Positions 8,513 through 15,505 of a DNA stretch of 43,889 bases are shown piece by piece. The stretch is from GWF2-30-66 sp042576225 (GTDB taxonomy: Bacteria > Babelota > Babeliae > Babelales > Vermiphilaceae): positions 1 to 43,889 of the forward strand of contig JBHPCA010000007.1 in NCBI GenBank assembly GCA_042576225.1, given 5' to 3'. A program made the position numbers and the translations under genes. Numbering within the stretch: the first letter of the stretch is position 1; each line of letters opens with the position of its first letter. A model generated the notes under the pieces. It was not told where the DNA came from. It worked only from the letters and a program-made list of their open reading frames with translations, and made no database searches.

Positions 8513-8557
8513 TGTATGTGGTTTTAATAGATTAAAAAAGCAACAGAGAGGGCTTTT

Positions 8558-9352
8558 GTGAATAAATTGGGATGTGTGCTTGAATTGATTGTTGGTAGAC
8601 CTTTATATGGCGAGCAGGTTGGGGGTGAGCTGGTTCAACAGGAGCAGCTGCAAGATTTGGTGAAATTAGGATTTTCTTATTATGCCGAAGGCAAAAACAA
8701 AGAGGCTATAGGATATTTCAAGCAGGCGCTTAAAGTTTGTGAAAGAGCCGATATTTATAATGATCTAGGGTTGGTTTACCTAAGTGATGGAGATTATGGT
8801 AAAGCGGTAAACGCGTTTAAAAAAGCTTTGGATATAGATAAAGGTTATCTTCCTGCGTTTTATAATCTTGGTATTACCATGTACTATGCTCGTAATTATG
8901 AGGTTGCTGCAAATATTTTTGAAGATGTTTCTAAGGCAAAGGGACTTGATAAAGACATTTTGGCAAATGCACATAATGACAAAGGGTGTGCACAAAATAG
9001 AAAAGGTGATCTTGCATCAGCTGAAAAATCTTTTGAAGCTGCGTTGGTTATAGATGACAAACTTGTAGGACCGTATGTTAATCTGGGCAATATGTATTGC
9101 AACCAAGGCAGATTTGATGATGCAAAAGTTAAGTACAATAAAGCGATTGCGCTTAACGAGAAATGTGCTGCTGCGTATAATGGCCTTGGGGTTGTTGCTG
9201 TTGAAGAAGGAAAATTCGATGAAGCTGAAAAATATTTTGATAAAGCTTTGCAAATAAGTAAACATTGCACCGCTGCCGAGATTAATAAAATGATTATAAA
9301 TAAAGCAAAAAATCAAGAAAAAGATAAAGAAGAAGATCAAGATAAGAAATAA
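8558..9352 (+). CDS. Tetratricopeptide-repeat protein paired with Fic
   Basis: The 264-residue product starts at GTG with GAGAGGG five bases upstream. Residues about 25-245 are consecutive TPR units with the usual spacing of small and aromatic residues, for example YNDLGLVYLSDGDYGKAVNAF, YNLGITMYYARNYEVAANIF, YVNLGNMYCNQGRFDDA and YNGLGVVAVEEGKFDEAEKYF. It ends in a short Lys/Asp/Glu tail. There is no convincing signal peptide, so it is probably cytoplasmic and binds a partner protein. The Fic gene begins only 14 bases after its stop. The TPR-then-Fic order is that of the two domains in eukaryotic FICD/HYPE, here encoded as separate proteins. A partnership is inferred from position only. Confidence 0.9.
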   Translation: MNKLGCVLELIVGRPLYGEQVGGELVQQEQLQDLVKLGFSYYAEGKNKEAIGYFKQALKVCERADIYNDLGLVYLSDGDYGKAVNAFKKALDIDKGYLPAFYNLGITMYYARNYEVAANIFEDVSKAKGLDKDILANAHNDKGCAQNRKGDLASAEKSFEAALVIDDKLVGPYVNLGNMYCNQGRFDDAKVKYNKAIALNEKCAAAYNGLGVVAVEEGKFDEAEKYFDKALQISKHCTAAEINKMIINKAKNQEKDKEEDQDKK

Positions 9353-9366
9353 AATTGGGAGAGTTT

Positions 9367-10122
9367 ATGCAGGCATTTCAGGAATTATTACAAGCGATAG
9401 ATAAGAAAAAAAAGAAGTTAGATTCTTTCAGGCCGTTGCCAAAAGCGTTGGTTAAAAATTTATCTGAGTGGTTCAAAGTAGAGCTCACATATTCTTCTAA
9501 CGCTATTGAGGGTAATACGCTTACAAAAAGCGAGACTGCAATGGTTGTTGAAAAAGGGCTTACGATAAAAGGAAAGTCTGTAAACGAACATTTGGAAGCA
9601 GTTAACCATGCGTTTGCTTTAGACTTTGTGAAAGAATTGGCCACAAAGAAAAAAGAAGATATAACACTTGCTGACATTTTGGATATCCATCTACTGGTTC
9701 TAAGATCTATAGATGATAAAAATTCCGGAAGATTAAGATCTATTGCCGTAAGAATTTCAGGTTCTGATGTTGCACTTCCTGATCCGATACAAGTTTCAGA
9801 TTTGATGCGTGATTTTGTTAGTTGGTTGCATAAAACTGATGAGCATCCGGTAAAAATTGCGGCCGACGCGCATTTTAAATTAATTGCAATACACCCATTT
9901 GTAGATGGCAATGGGAGAACCGCAAGATTACTTATGAATTTAATTTTAATCAGCTATGGGTATCCTCCTGCGGTTATAGAGCCAGAAGAAAGAAAGGAGT
10001 ATATTGCTGCAATTGAAAAGGCGCAAAAGACAGGTGACATGTCAGATTTTTATGTGTTGGTAGCAAAAGCTGTTGAGAAAAGTTTAGATATGTATATTGA
10101 TGCAGCTGAGAAATCCCTGTGA
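9367..10122 (+). CDS. Fic-domain protein adenylyltransferase
   Basis: Fic enzymes transfer AMP, or another nucleotide-derived group, from a nucleotide to a hydroxyl side chain of a target protein. The active-site motif HPFVDGNGRTAR is intact at residues 176-187 with catalytic His176. An upstream SSNAIEGN (residues 43-50) matches the autoinhibitory (S/T)xxxE(G/N) helix, with Glu48 expected to block the nucleotide site, as in Fic proteins with an N-terminal inhibitory helix. The start was set at the ATG at 9367 because GGGAG lies five bases upstream; a TTG at 9355 is in frame but less likely. The protein is 251 residues with no signal peptide. It probably forms an operon with the TPR gene. Its target may be self, a bacterial protein or a host protein. 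Confidence 0.93.
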   Translation: MQAFQELLQAIDKKKKKLDSFRPLPKALVKNLSEWFKVELTYSSNAIEGNTLTKSETAMVVEKGLTIKGKSVNEHLEAVNHAFALDFVKELATKKKEDITLADILDIHLLVLRSIDDKNSGRLRSIAVRISGSDVALPDPIQVSDLMRDFVSWLHKTDEHPVKIAADAHFKLIAIHPFVDGNGRTARLLMNLILISYGYPPAVIEPEERKEYIAAIEKAQKTGDMSDFYVLVAKAVEKSLDMYIDAAEKSL

Positions 10123-10139
10123 GTTTATTAAGTGAGTGT

Positions 10140-10162
10140 ATTAAAAACTAAAAATTTTTAAT
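10140..10162. terminator. AT-only hairpin between convergent fic and upp
   Basis: ATTAAAAA (10140-10147) and TTTTTAAT (10155-10162) form an 8-bp stem in the 43-base gap between the two stops. It is symmetrical, so it could end transcripts from either side, but it is weak because it contains no G-C pair. Confidence 0.4.
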
Positions 10163-10165
10163 ATC

Positions 10166-10777
10166 TTACTCTGAGCCGTAATATCTATCACCAAAGTCGC
10201 CCAACCCAGGAACAATAAACTTATTTTTATTCAGTTCCTCATCTATGCCAGCCTGTAAAATGGTGATATCTGGATACTCATTTTTTATTGCATTGAGGCC
10301 TTCCGTTGAACATATAATTGCTGCAAAAATTATATTTTTCTGTTTAACTCCACGTTTGTGCAATATTTCCAATGTTGAAAGGCCAGTGCCGCCAGTAGAT
10401 ATCATTGGATCAAGAATAATTACCGTTTCATGTTCTGCTATAGGAGGTATGTTTTCGTAATACAGATGCGCAATGGCAGTTTTCTCATCACGCTTGAGTC
10501 CCACAACACCCACTCGTGCATCTTTGTAATAGTGCAAGAATGGTTCAAGCATTGACATGCCTGCTCGCAGTATTGGCACCAGTGTCACTGGGTATTTAAG
10601 TTTTAACCCTGGAGCTTTTGCAATTGGCGTTTCTACTACGATTTTTTCTGTCGGGACATGGCTTAGCGTCTCTTGTGCAATTATGTGTGCAATTGTATGT
10701 GTGTTTTGCCGAAACCCACTATGCGTTGTATTTTTGTCTCGCAACTTGGTTAAATATAATTCTTTTATTATTTTCAC
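10166..10777 (-). CDS. upp: Uracil phosphoribosyltransferase
   Basis: Converts uracil and PRPP to UMP in pyrimidine salvage. The 203-residue product has the PRPP loop VIILDPMISTGGT (family form DPMLATGG), the early RAGMSMLEPF motif and the C-terminal uracil-binding stretch FIVPGLGDFGDRYYG. Length and ends match the family. The start is a GTG at 10777 with AAGGG about nine bases upstream. Base salvage is consistent with dependence on a host. The gene is single, convergent with fic. Confidence 0.93.
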   Translation of the reverse strand: MKIIKELYLTKLRDKNTTHSGFRQNTHTIAHIIAQETLSHVPTEKIVVETPIAKAPGLKLKYPVTLVPILRAGMSMLEPFLHYYKDARVGVVGLKRDEKTAIAHLYYENIPPIAEHETVIILDPMISTGGTGLSTLEILHKRGVKQKNIIFAAIICSTEGLNAIKNEYPDITILQAGIDEELNKNKFIVPGLGDFGDRYYGSE

Positions 10778-10878
10778 GGTTTATGCCCTTTTTTATTTAA
10801 AGCTAAAAAAATATAGTTTTAGTGTCAATACTGTTTTTTACTGTGCAATTATTTTTATGATACGTGTAAGATTTGAAG

Positions 10879-11150
10879 AATAAATTTATAAAAACGCGAA
10901 TTCGATAATTTGAAATTTTTGAAAAGTACTTACAAGCGCATTCTTTCTTCCGTTCGTCCTGAGCTTGTCGAAGGATCTAAAATCCTTATAAAACAAAAAT
11001 CTGGTAAAAATTTTCTCTAAAAATATTTTTTAAATTGATTGCTACATCCTTCGACAAGCTCAGGACGAACGGGAGAAAAAATTATCTCCAGTAGGTGAAT
11101 TTAGAGGGTCTTGAATTATCGAATTCGCGTTAAAAATAAATTTATAAAAA
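10879..11150. repeat. Inverted-repeat (MITE-like) element, copy C, with nested arms and flanking direct repeats
   Basis: Three nested layers are visible. Outer arms CGCGAATTCGATAATT (10895-10910) and its complement (11114-11129) are perfect over 16 bases. Inner arms at 10950-10976 and 11046-11072 are perfect over 27 bases and contain the GAGCTTGTCGAA core. A 16-base direct repeat, AATAAATTTATAAAAA, flanks the whole (10879-10894 and 11135-11150) and resembles a target-site duplication. No open frame lies inside. The right end reaches into the upstream region of the next gene. Confidence 0.8.
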
Positions 11151-11170
11151 AAATAAATAGGAGACATGTG

Positions 11171-11803
11171 GTGATAAGATTTAAAGATCGGGCTGATGCG
11201 GGTAGAAAGCTAGTACCAGAACTAGAAAAATATAAAGATAATCCAGAAGCAATTGTTATTGGTTTACCCAGAGGGGGTGTAGTTCCTGCGTATGAAGTTG
11301 CAAAAGCATTAAATTTGCCGTTGGATATTATTGTGACACGCAAAATTGGTGCGCCGATGCAACCTGAACTTGCACTTGGTGCGCTTACCCAAGAAGGGGA
11401 GCCGATATTAGATGACCATCTAATTTCCATGGTCGGTGTAACTAAAAAAGATCTGGAACCAATTATACAAGAAGAAAGAATTGAAGGGCAAAGAAGGCTT
11501 GCGCTTTACCGAGGTGACAGGCCGGCTCTAGATCTTGAGGGCAAGATTGCAATTTTAGTTGATGATGGGCTTGCAACTGGTGCAACCATGCGTGCCGCTA
11601 TTGCGAGTGCGCAAAACTTAGGCGCTCAAAAAATAGTAGCCGCAGTGCCGGTAAGCCCACCGGACACACTCAGGAAAATAAAAAATTTAGTAGATGAAGT
11701 TGTGTGCCTGGGTACCCCAGAACCATTCTGGGGCGTCGGCGGATTTTATGATTTTTTTACGCAAACCCAAGATCAAGAAGTTATTGATTTGTTGAAAAAA
11801 TAG
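11171..11803 (+). CDS. Phosphoribosyltransferase of the COG1926 type
   Basis: The 210-residue type I PRTase-fold protein has VIGLPRGGVVPAYEVA near the N-terminus and the PRPP loop IAILVDDGLATGATMRAAI at about residues 120-140. This matches the broadly distributed predicted phosphoribosyltransferases whose substrate is not established. An upstream TTG at 11111 is in frame but lies inside the inverted repeat of element C. GTG at 11171 is preferred because AGGAGA lies six bases upstream and family members begin close to FKDR-DAG. The last 23 bases overlap the 3' end of the convergent gene at 11781. A degraded copy of its 3' end occurs at 13180-13289. Confidence 0.88.
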   Translation: MIRFKDRADAGRKLVPELEKYKDNPEAIVIGLPRGGVVPAYEVAKALNLPLDIIVTRKIGAPMQPELALGALTQEGEPILDDHLISMVGVTKKDLEPIIQEERIEGQRRLALYRGDRPALDLEGKIAILVDDGLATGATMRAAIASAQNLGAQKIVAAVPVSPPDTLRKIKNLVDEVVCLGTPEPFWGVGGFYDFFTQTQDQEVIDLLKK

Positions 11804-13049
11804 CTTTTTCTATTTTTTTGTTTAAATCGCTTATTTTTTTATTTAATTGGTCGTTGCTTATGCCGGTATAATTTTCTAGAATTTTTTGATTAATGTCTAT
11901 TGGGTATAGAAATATACATCTATATAGTTTAAAACCAGAAAGTCCATAAGATATCAGTGTGCCGAGTCCACTGAGTGTGTATCTTGCAGTTTTGGGAACT
12001 AAATTTATTGTTTGTTTTACTTTTTCGTTTAGATATTTTGCTGGTTTATTTAAGCTGGTGTCTAATTTGTTTTTGATAAAAGGAAAGGGATATCCCTTTC
12101 TCCTTAGTAAAACAGCAACTGTTTTGTAGAAAATTGTGAGTATCCAGTTTTTTATTTCTATATTCTCAAAGGGTTTGTCTTTGTACTTATTAATCAAGAG
12201 GTATGTTATCTTTTGGCAAATGATTTTGATGGTTTTCTTAATTTGTTGCATATCGATCTTTTTGTGATTTTTGTATCGATATAATTCTTTTACTATGACT
12301 GGAATAATAAGCCTGGTGATGTTAAGAATAATGTTTTCATGGCAAGGAATAGATGTAATTCTTGATAAAATCCTAATTTTTTTATTATAAGCTTTTGTGG
12401 TTTTTATGCATTGATTTTTTAGAATGTTAAACAATTCTTTTTTAAACGAGTTTATATTTTTTTTTGTTATATCGAAGAATGAGTTTCTTTTTATATAAAA
12501 TGTTTTGTCTATATAGGGAAAGTTTATGTTTGGTAAAGAGATTTTTACTTTTTTAAATTTACAAACAAAAGGAATGTTTTTTTCATTTTTTATTCTGGCA
12601 TTTATTGTTTTGACTAAGTGTTTTATTTTGTCTAGGTCAACAAGGTGATCAAAATTGTCTTCCAGCATATGCTTGAAAAAGTTTTTTATGTGACTTTTAT
12701 CTTTGATAAAATCTTCATGTTTATTGAAGATAACATGTTTCTTCACCAACTCATAAAATCTTTTGTTTATCAGGCTCATGTGTTTAATGAGTTTTTCAGA
12801 GCTGAGAAAAGGGAATATTTTGTATTTTATGATTTCTATAGGCAGAGTTTCTATATTAGGTAGGCATTTTAGTTTTTGGAGCTTTTGGATGTATTTGCGG
12901 AGCATAGAGTCAGAAAGAAGAAAGATTTTTTCTTCTTTGTTACATTTTTTTGTTCCAAATATCCCCTTCATACAAGACGTAGAAAAGTTGCTTAGCAAAA
13001 GAGATAGAGTAAGTGTTAGCGTAATTGATTTATAAATATGTTTTTTCAT
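11781..13049 (-). CDS. Secreted F-box-like protein, copy 1
   Basis: The 422-residue product starts with a signal peptide (KSITLTLTLSLLLSNFSTSC). Residues about 69-102 read as an F-box-like segment (LPIEIIKYKIFPFL, then LIKHMSLINKRFYELV), the helical motif that recruits Skp1 in eukaryotic SCF ubiquitin ligases. The rest is basic, helical and unassigned, and ends LNKKIEKAIFSTNQ. Bacterial F-box proteins of host-associated species act on host ubiquitin machinery. That role is an inference, because the motif is degenerate and secretion past the outer membrane is unproven. The start ATG follows GAGG. The neighbour at 13267 is a paralog with almost the same C-terminus, and the signal peptide resembles that of 14512-15327. 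Confidence 0.8.
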   Translation of the reverse strand: MKKHIYKSITLTLTLSLLLSNFSTSCMKGIFGTKKCNKEEKIFLLSDSMLRKYIQKLQKLKCLPNIETLPIEIIKYKIFPFLSSEKLIKHMSLINKRFYELVKKHVIFNKHEDFIKDKSHIKNFFKHMLEDNFDHLVDLDKIKHLVKTINARIKNEKNIPFVCKFKKVKISLPNINFPYIDKTFYIKRNSFFDITKKNINSFKKELFNILKNQCIKTTKAYNKKIRILSRITSIPCHENIILNITRLIIPVIVKELYRYKNHKKIDMQQIKKTIKIICQKITYLLINKYKDKPFENIEIKNWILTIFYKTVAVLLRRKGYPFPFIKNKLDTSLNKPAKYLNEKVKQTINLVPKTARYTLSGLGTLISYGLSGFKLYRCIFLYPIDINQKILENYTGISNDQLNKKISDLNKKIEKAIFSTNQ

Positions 13050-13179
13050 GATAAACCTCGCATTTATTATTATTATTTTAATTTATAATTAACTATTATA
13101 AATATATCATGATTAAATGTTAAAAACAAGGGGTTTTTTCGATTAGGTCGACTTGTTTCAAATAGAAAAGTTTTGAGGT

Positions 13180-13289
13180 GCGTTGAGCTTGTGAATGAGC
13201 CTCCCAGAGCTATTTTTGGGTATTAATGCGGTTTGTGATTTTTTGTACAAACCAAAGATCAGGAAGTTATTGATTTGTTGAAAAAATAG
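13180..13289 (+). pseudogene. Fossil 3' end of the 11171 phosphoribosyltransferase gene
   Basis: The bases before the TAG at 13287-13289 encode FF-VQTKDQEVIDLLKK, matching FFTQTQDQEVIDLLKK at the end of the intact gene at 11171-11803. Nucleotide similarity can be followed back to about 13180 (CCAGAGCTATTTTTGGG against CCAGAACCATTCTGGGG), but an indel puts a TGA in frame. It overlaps the adjacent F-box-like gene by 23 bases, exactly as the intact pair does. It is therefore debris of a tandem duplication and not a gene. Confidence 0.8.
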
Positions 13290-14355
13290 CGTTTTCTATT
13301 TTTTTGTTTAAAGCACTTATTTTTTGGTTTAATTTTCTCTTGCTTGTGCCGGTGTAATCTTCTAAAAACTTTTGGGCATAATCTATCGGGATTTTTGTAA
13401 ATATGTAATAAGTAAGCCCTTTGAGACTGATATAGCCCAAATTTTTTAAATTCTGGGGACATTCTTGCATCTTAGACTTAAAATATGGAAGGCGATATCC
13501 CTTACGAATCATTGCGTACCAGTAGGTTACAAAGTAAACAATTGATGGTATCCAAGTTTCTAGTTCCATGTCTTTGGCAAGACTATTAAACTTGCTTTGT
13601 TGTTTTGAAACAAAGAATTTTAGAACTTGCAAATAAATAACCATACTTGCATCTTTAATAGACTTTGTTTTTATTTTTTCTTCTGTTGCATACCGGTATG
13701 CCTCTTTTATTATTATTGCAGTGATTATTCTCAATATTTCGATGGGAGGCTTAAAAAACGAAATAGTTGTAGTGAATCTTAATGGGAATATAATCTTTTT
13801 ATTTCGAGATTTTACAAGGCTTGTGTATTCTTTTTTTAGCGCATCACAAAATTTTTTCTTAAATAGTTTGTTATTTTTTTTTGTTATATCGAAAAACAAG
13901 CTTTTTTTGCTAAAGCGGTATGCTATTGGAACAACCAAGTCTTTTTTAAGTCTTTTTTCTATAAGCATGTTGAGCTTTTTAATATTCGCAAAATAGATAA
14001 GATAATCAAAATTGTCTTTGAGTATATGTTTGCAATAGTTTGTAATACAGTTTTTATTGTCAACAAAATCTTCGTGTGTTTTGTGTACAACATGTTGTTT
14101 TACAAGTGCGTTACATTTTTTGTTTATTAAGCTTATGCGTGTGATAAGTTCTTTAGCGTTTAAAAAAGGGAAAATGTTTTTTGTGATAGTTTTGTGTTTG
14201 AGATTATTAAGAGATATGTTTTTATCGTATTTTACGTGTATATTTTCGCTTTTTTTACGTGGGGGTACTTTTTCTATGACTTTTTTCATGCAACAGGTAG
14301 AAAAGTTGCTTAACAAAAATACACTGCATAACACACTTTCATATATTTTCTTCAC
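13267..14355 (-). CDS. Secreted F-box-like protein, copy 2
   Basis: A 362-residue paralog of 11781-13049. Residues 1-22 form a signal peptide (VLCSVFLLSNFSTCC). An F-box-like segment lies at about 55-86 (IFPFLNAKELITRISLINKK). The middle regions share spaced motifs (SLFFDITKKN, EAYRY/ELYRY, RKGY). The last 40 residues are nearly the same (QKFLEDYTGTSKRKLNQKISALNKKIENAIFSTNQ-like ending). The start is GTG with GGGAG about nine bases upstream. It is shorter than copy 1 because segments in the middle are missing. A host-directed role is inferred as for copy 1. Confidence 0.8.
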   Translation of the reverse strand: MKKIYESVLCSVFLLSNFSTCCMKKVIEKVPPRKKSENIHVKYDKNISLNNLKHKTITKNIFPFLNAKELITRISLINKKCNALVKQHVVHKTHEDFVDNKNCITNYCKHILKDNFDYLIYFANIKKLNMLIEKRLKKDLVVPIAYRFSKKSLFFDITKKNNKLFKKKFCDALKKEYTSLVKSRNKKIIFPLRFTTTISFFKPPIEILRIITAIIIKEAYRYATEEKIKTKSIKDASMVIYLQVLKFFVSKQQSKFNSLAKDMELETWIPSIVYFVTYWYAMIRKGYRLPYFKSKMQECPQNLKNLGYISLKGLTYYIFTKIPIDYAQKFLEDYTGTSKRKLNQKISALNKKIENAIFSTNQ

Positions 14356-14511
14356 CCCTAACTCTCCCTTGGCTTTTTTTGTACAAAACAGACATTTTAA
14401 GTATATCCAAGTGCTATTGTTTTGCGCTAGGTTTTCTTAGGTAATAGCTAGTTAAAGCCTGTTTTGAGGGAGGTGAGTGTTGAGCTTTGGGTATTTAGTT
14501 ACAAAATTATT

Positions 14512-15327
14512 TTATAGGTAGCCAGGAAATTGGCGTATTAGTTTTTTTATAAGTTTTGCAGCTAGTTTACCAGTGCCATATATGATTTTTTTCTCTATTT
14601 TTTTCTCTATTTTTTTTATAGAATGTTTTGTATAATATGTTTTATTGTTTTGTATGTTAATTTTGCATTCCAAGGCGGGGATTTTCCATTTGATCTTTGT
14701 GAATCCAGGTAAACCACAGTTTACGAATAATACGATTGTTTGAATCCCAAGCATATATATGTTGTTGTTTTTTATTATTATTTTTGACTCTGGGAAGAAA
14801 TCTAAGCTCCAATTATAAAGTTCTATTGTATTGTGGATTGTAGAAGTTTTTTTATTTATTTTTTCGGAAATATTTTTTATTTCTTGTATTACTTTATTTG
14901 TTTCCTTGTCTCTTATGGTAACTTCTTCAAAATAAGTTTTTTTGCTTCCGACTAAATTGAACCCTCCAAAACATTCTACTATAATTTCTCTTCTGTTTTT
15001 CTTATTTTTTTTTGCAAAAATGTTTTTGAAAAAACCCAAGAAAGGAGTTTTTTTTGCAGTAGCTTTTTTGTTTTTGTTATCGATGTTTTTTGTTTGTGAC
15101 GTGATTTTTGTTCCTGGGCATATAATGGTTATGTCTGAGTATGTGTTGTTTGCAAAGATACGCTTTTTGAAGTTTGGGTAAAGCATATCTAGGACAATGT
15201 CAGATGGAACTTGGTATGTTCTTATGAGGGCAACCTTTTTTGTTTTCATGCAAAACGCAGAAGAGTTGCATAGTGTGAGTGATATAGCAAGTGTTAGGGT
15301 AATTGATTTATAGATATTTTTTTTCAA
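14512..15327 (-). CDS. Secreted protein of unknown function sharing the F-box proteins' signal peptide
   Basis: The frame runs back to 15399, but TTG at 15327 is the likely start. It is preceded by a perfect AGGAGG six bases away, and the whole start region aligns with that of the 13049 gene (GAGGTTTATC, then ATG/TTG, then KKxIYKSITLTL). This gives 271 residues with a signal peptide ending near SSAFC. The mature part is basic, with a short VPSDIVLDMLYPNF stretch and a Lys-rich linker (about 70-90). No F-box or enzyme motif is convincing. The same secretion signal and position suggest co-regulation with the two genes downstream. Confidence 0.75.
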   Translation of the reverse strand: MKKNIYKSITLTLAISLTLCNSSAFCMKTKKVALIRTYQVPSDIVLDMLYPNFKKRIFANNTYSDITIICPGTKITSQTKNIDNKNKKATAKKTPFLGFFKNIFAKKNKKNRREIIVECFGGFNLVGSKKTYFEEVTIRDKETNKVIQEIKNISEKINKKTSTIHNTIELYNWSLDFFPESKIIIKNNNIYMLGIQTIVLFVNCGLPGFTKIKWKIPALECKINIQNNKTYYTKHSIKKIEKKIEKKIIYGTGKLAAKLIKKLIRQFPGYL

Positions 15328-15505
15328 GATAAACCTCCTAAATAAAATTAGATTTTTACTATTTGACATAATTATACAGGATTTGACGGTTTTTGGCAAG
15401 TGGTATTTGTTGTTTTTAGCCTTAAATTTGAAGAAAATCCAATATTTTCGTATTATAGATAGTGCATATATGCGATATTTTTAATAAATTTTTTGGGATT
15501 TTGCT

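Noticed and set aside
8341..8535. Small plus-strand frame between murB and the TPR gene
   Set aside because: It overlaps the murB start region antisense, has no ribosome site, and contains the leader hairpin of the TPR gene.
14512..15327. Third F-box protein
   Set aside because: VPSDIVLDMLYPNF superficially resembles an F-box start, but the following helices (LIxxISLINK) are missing. Only the signal peptide is shared.
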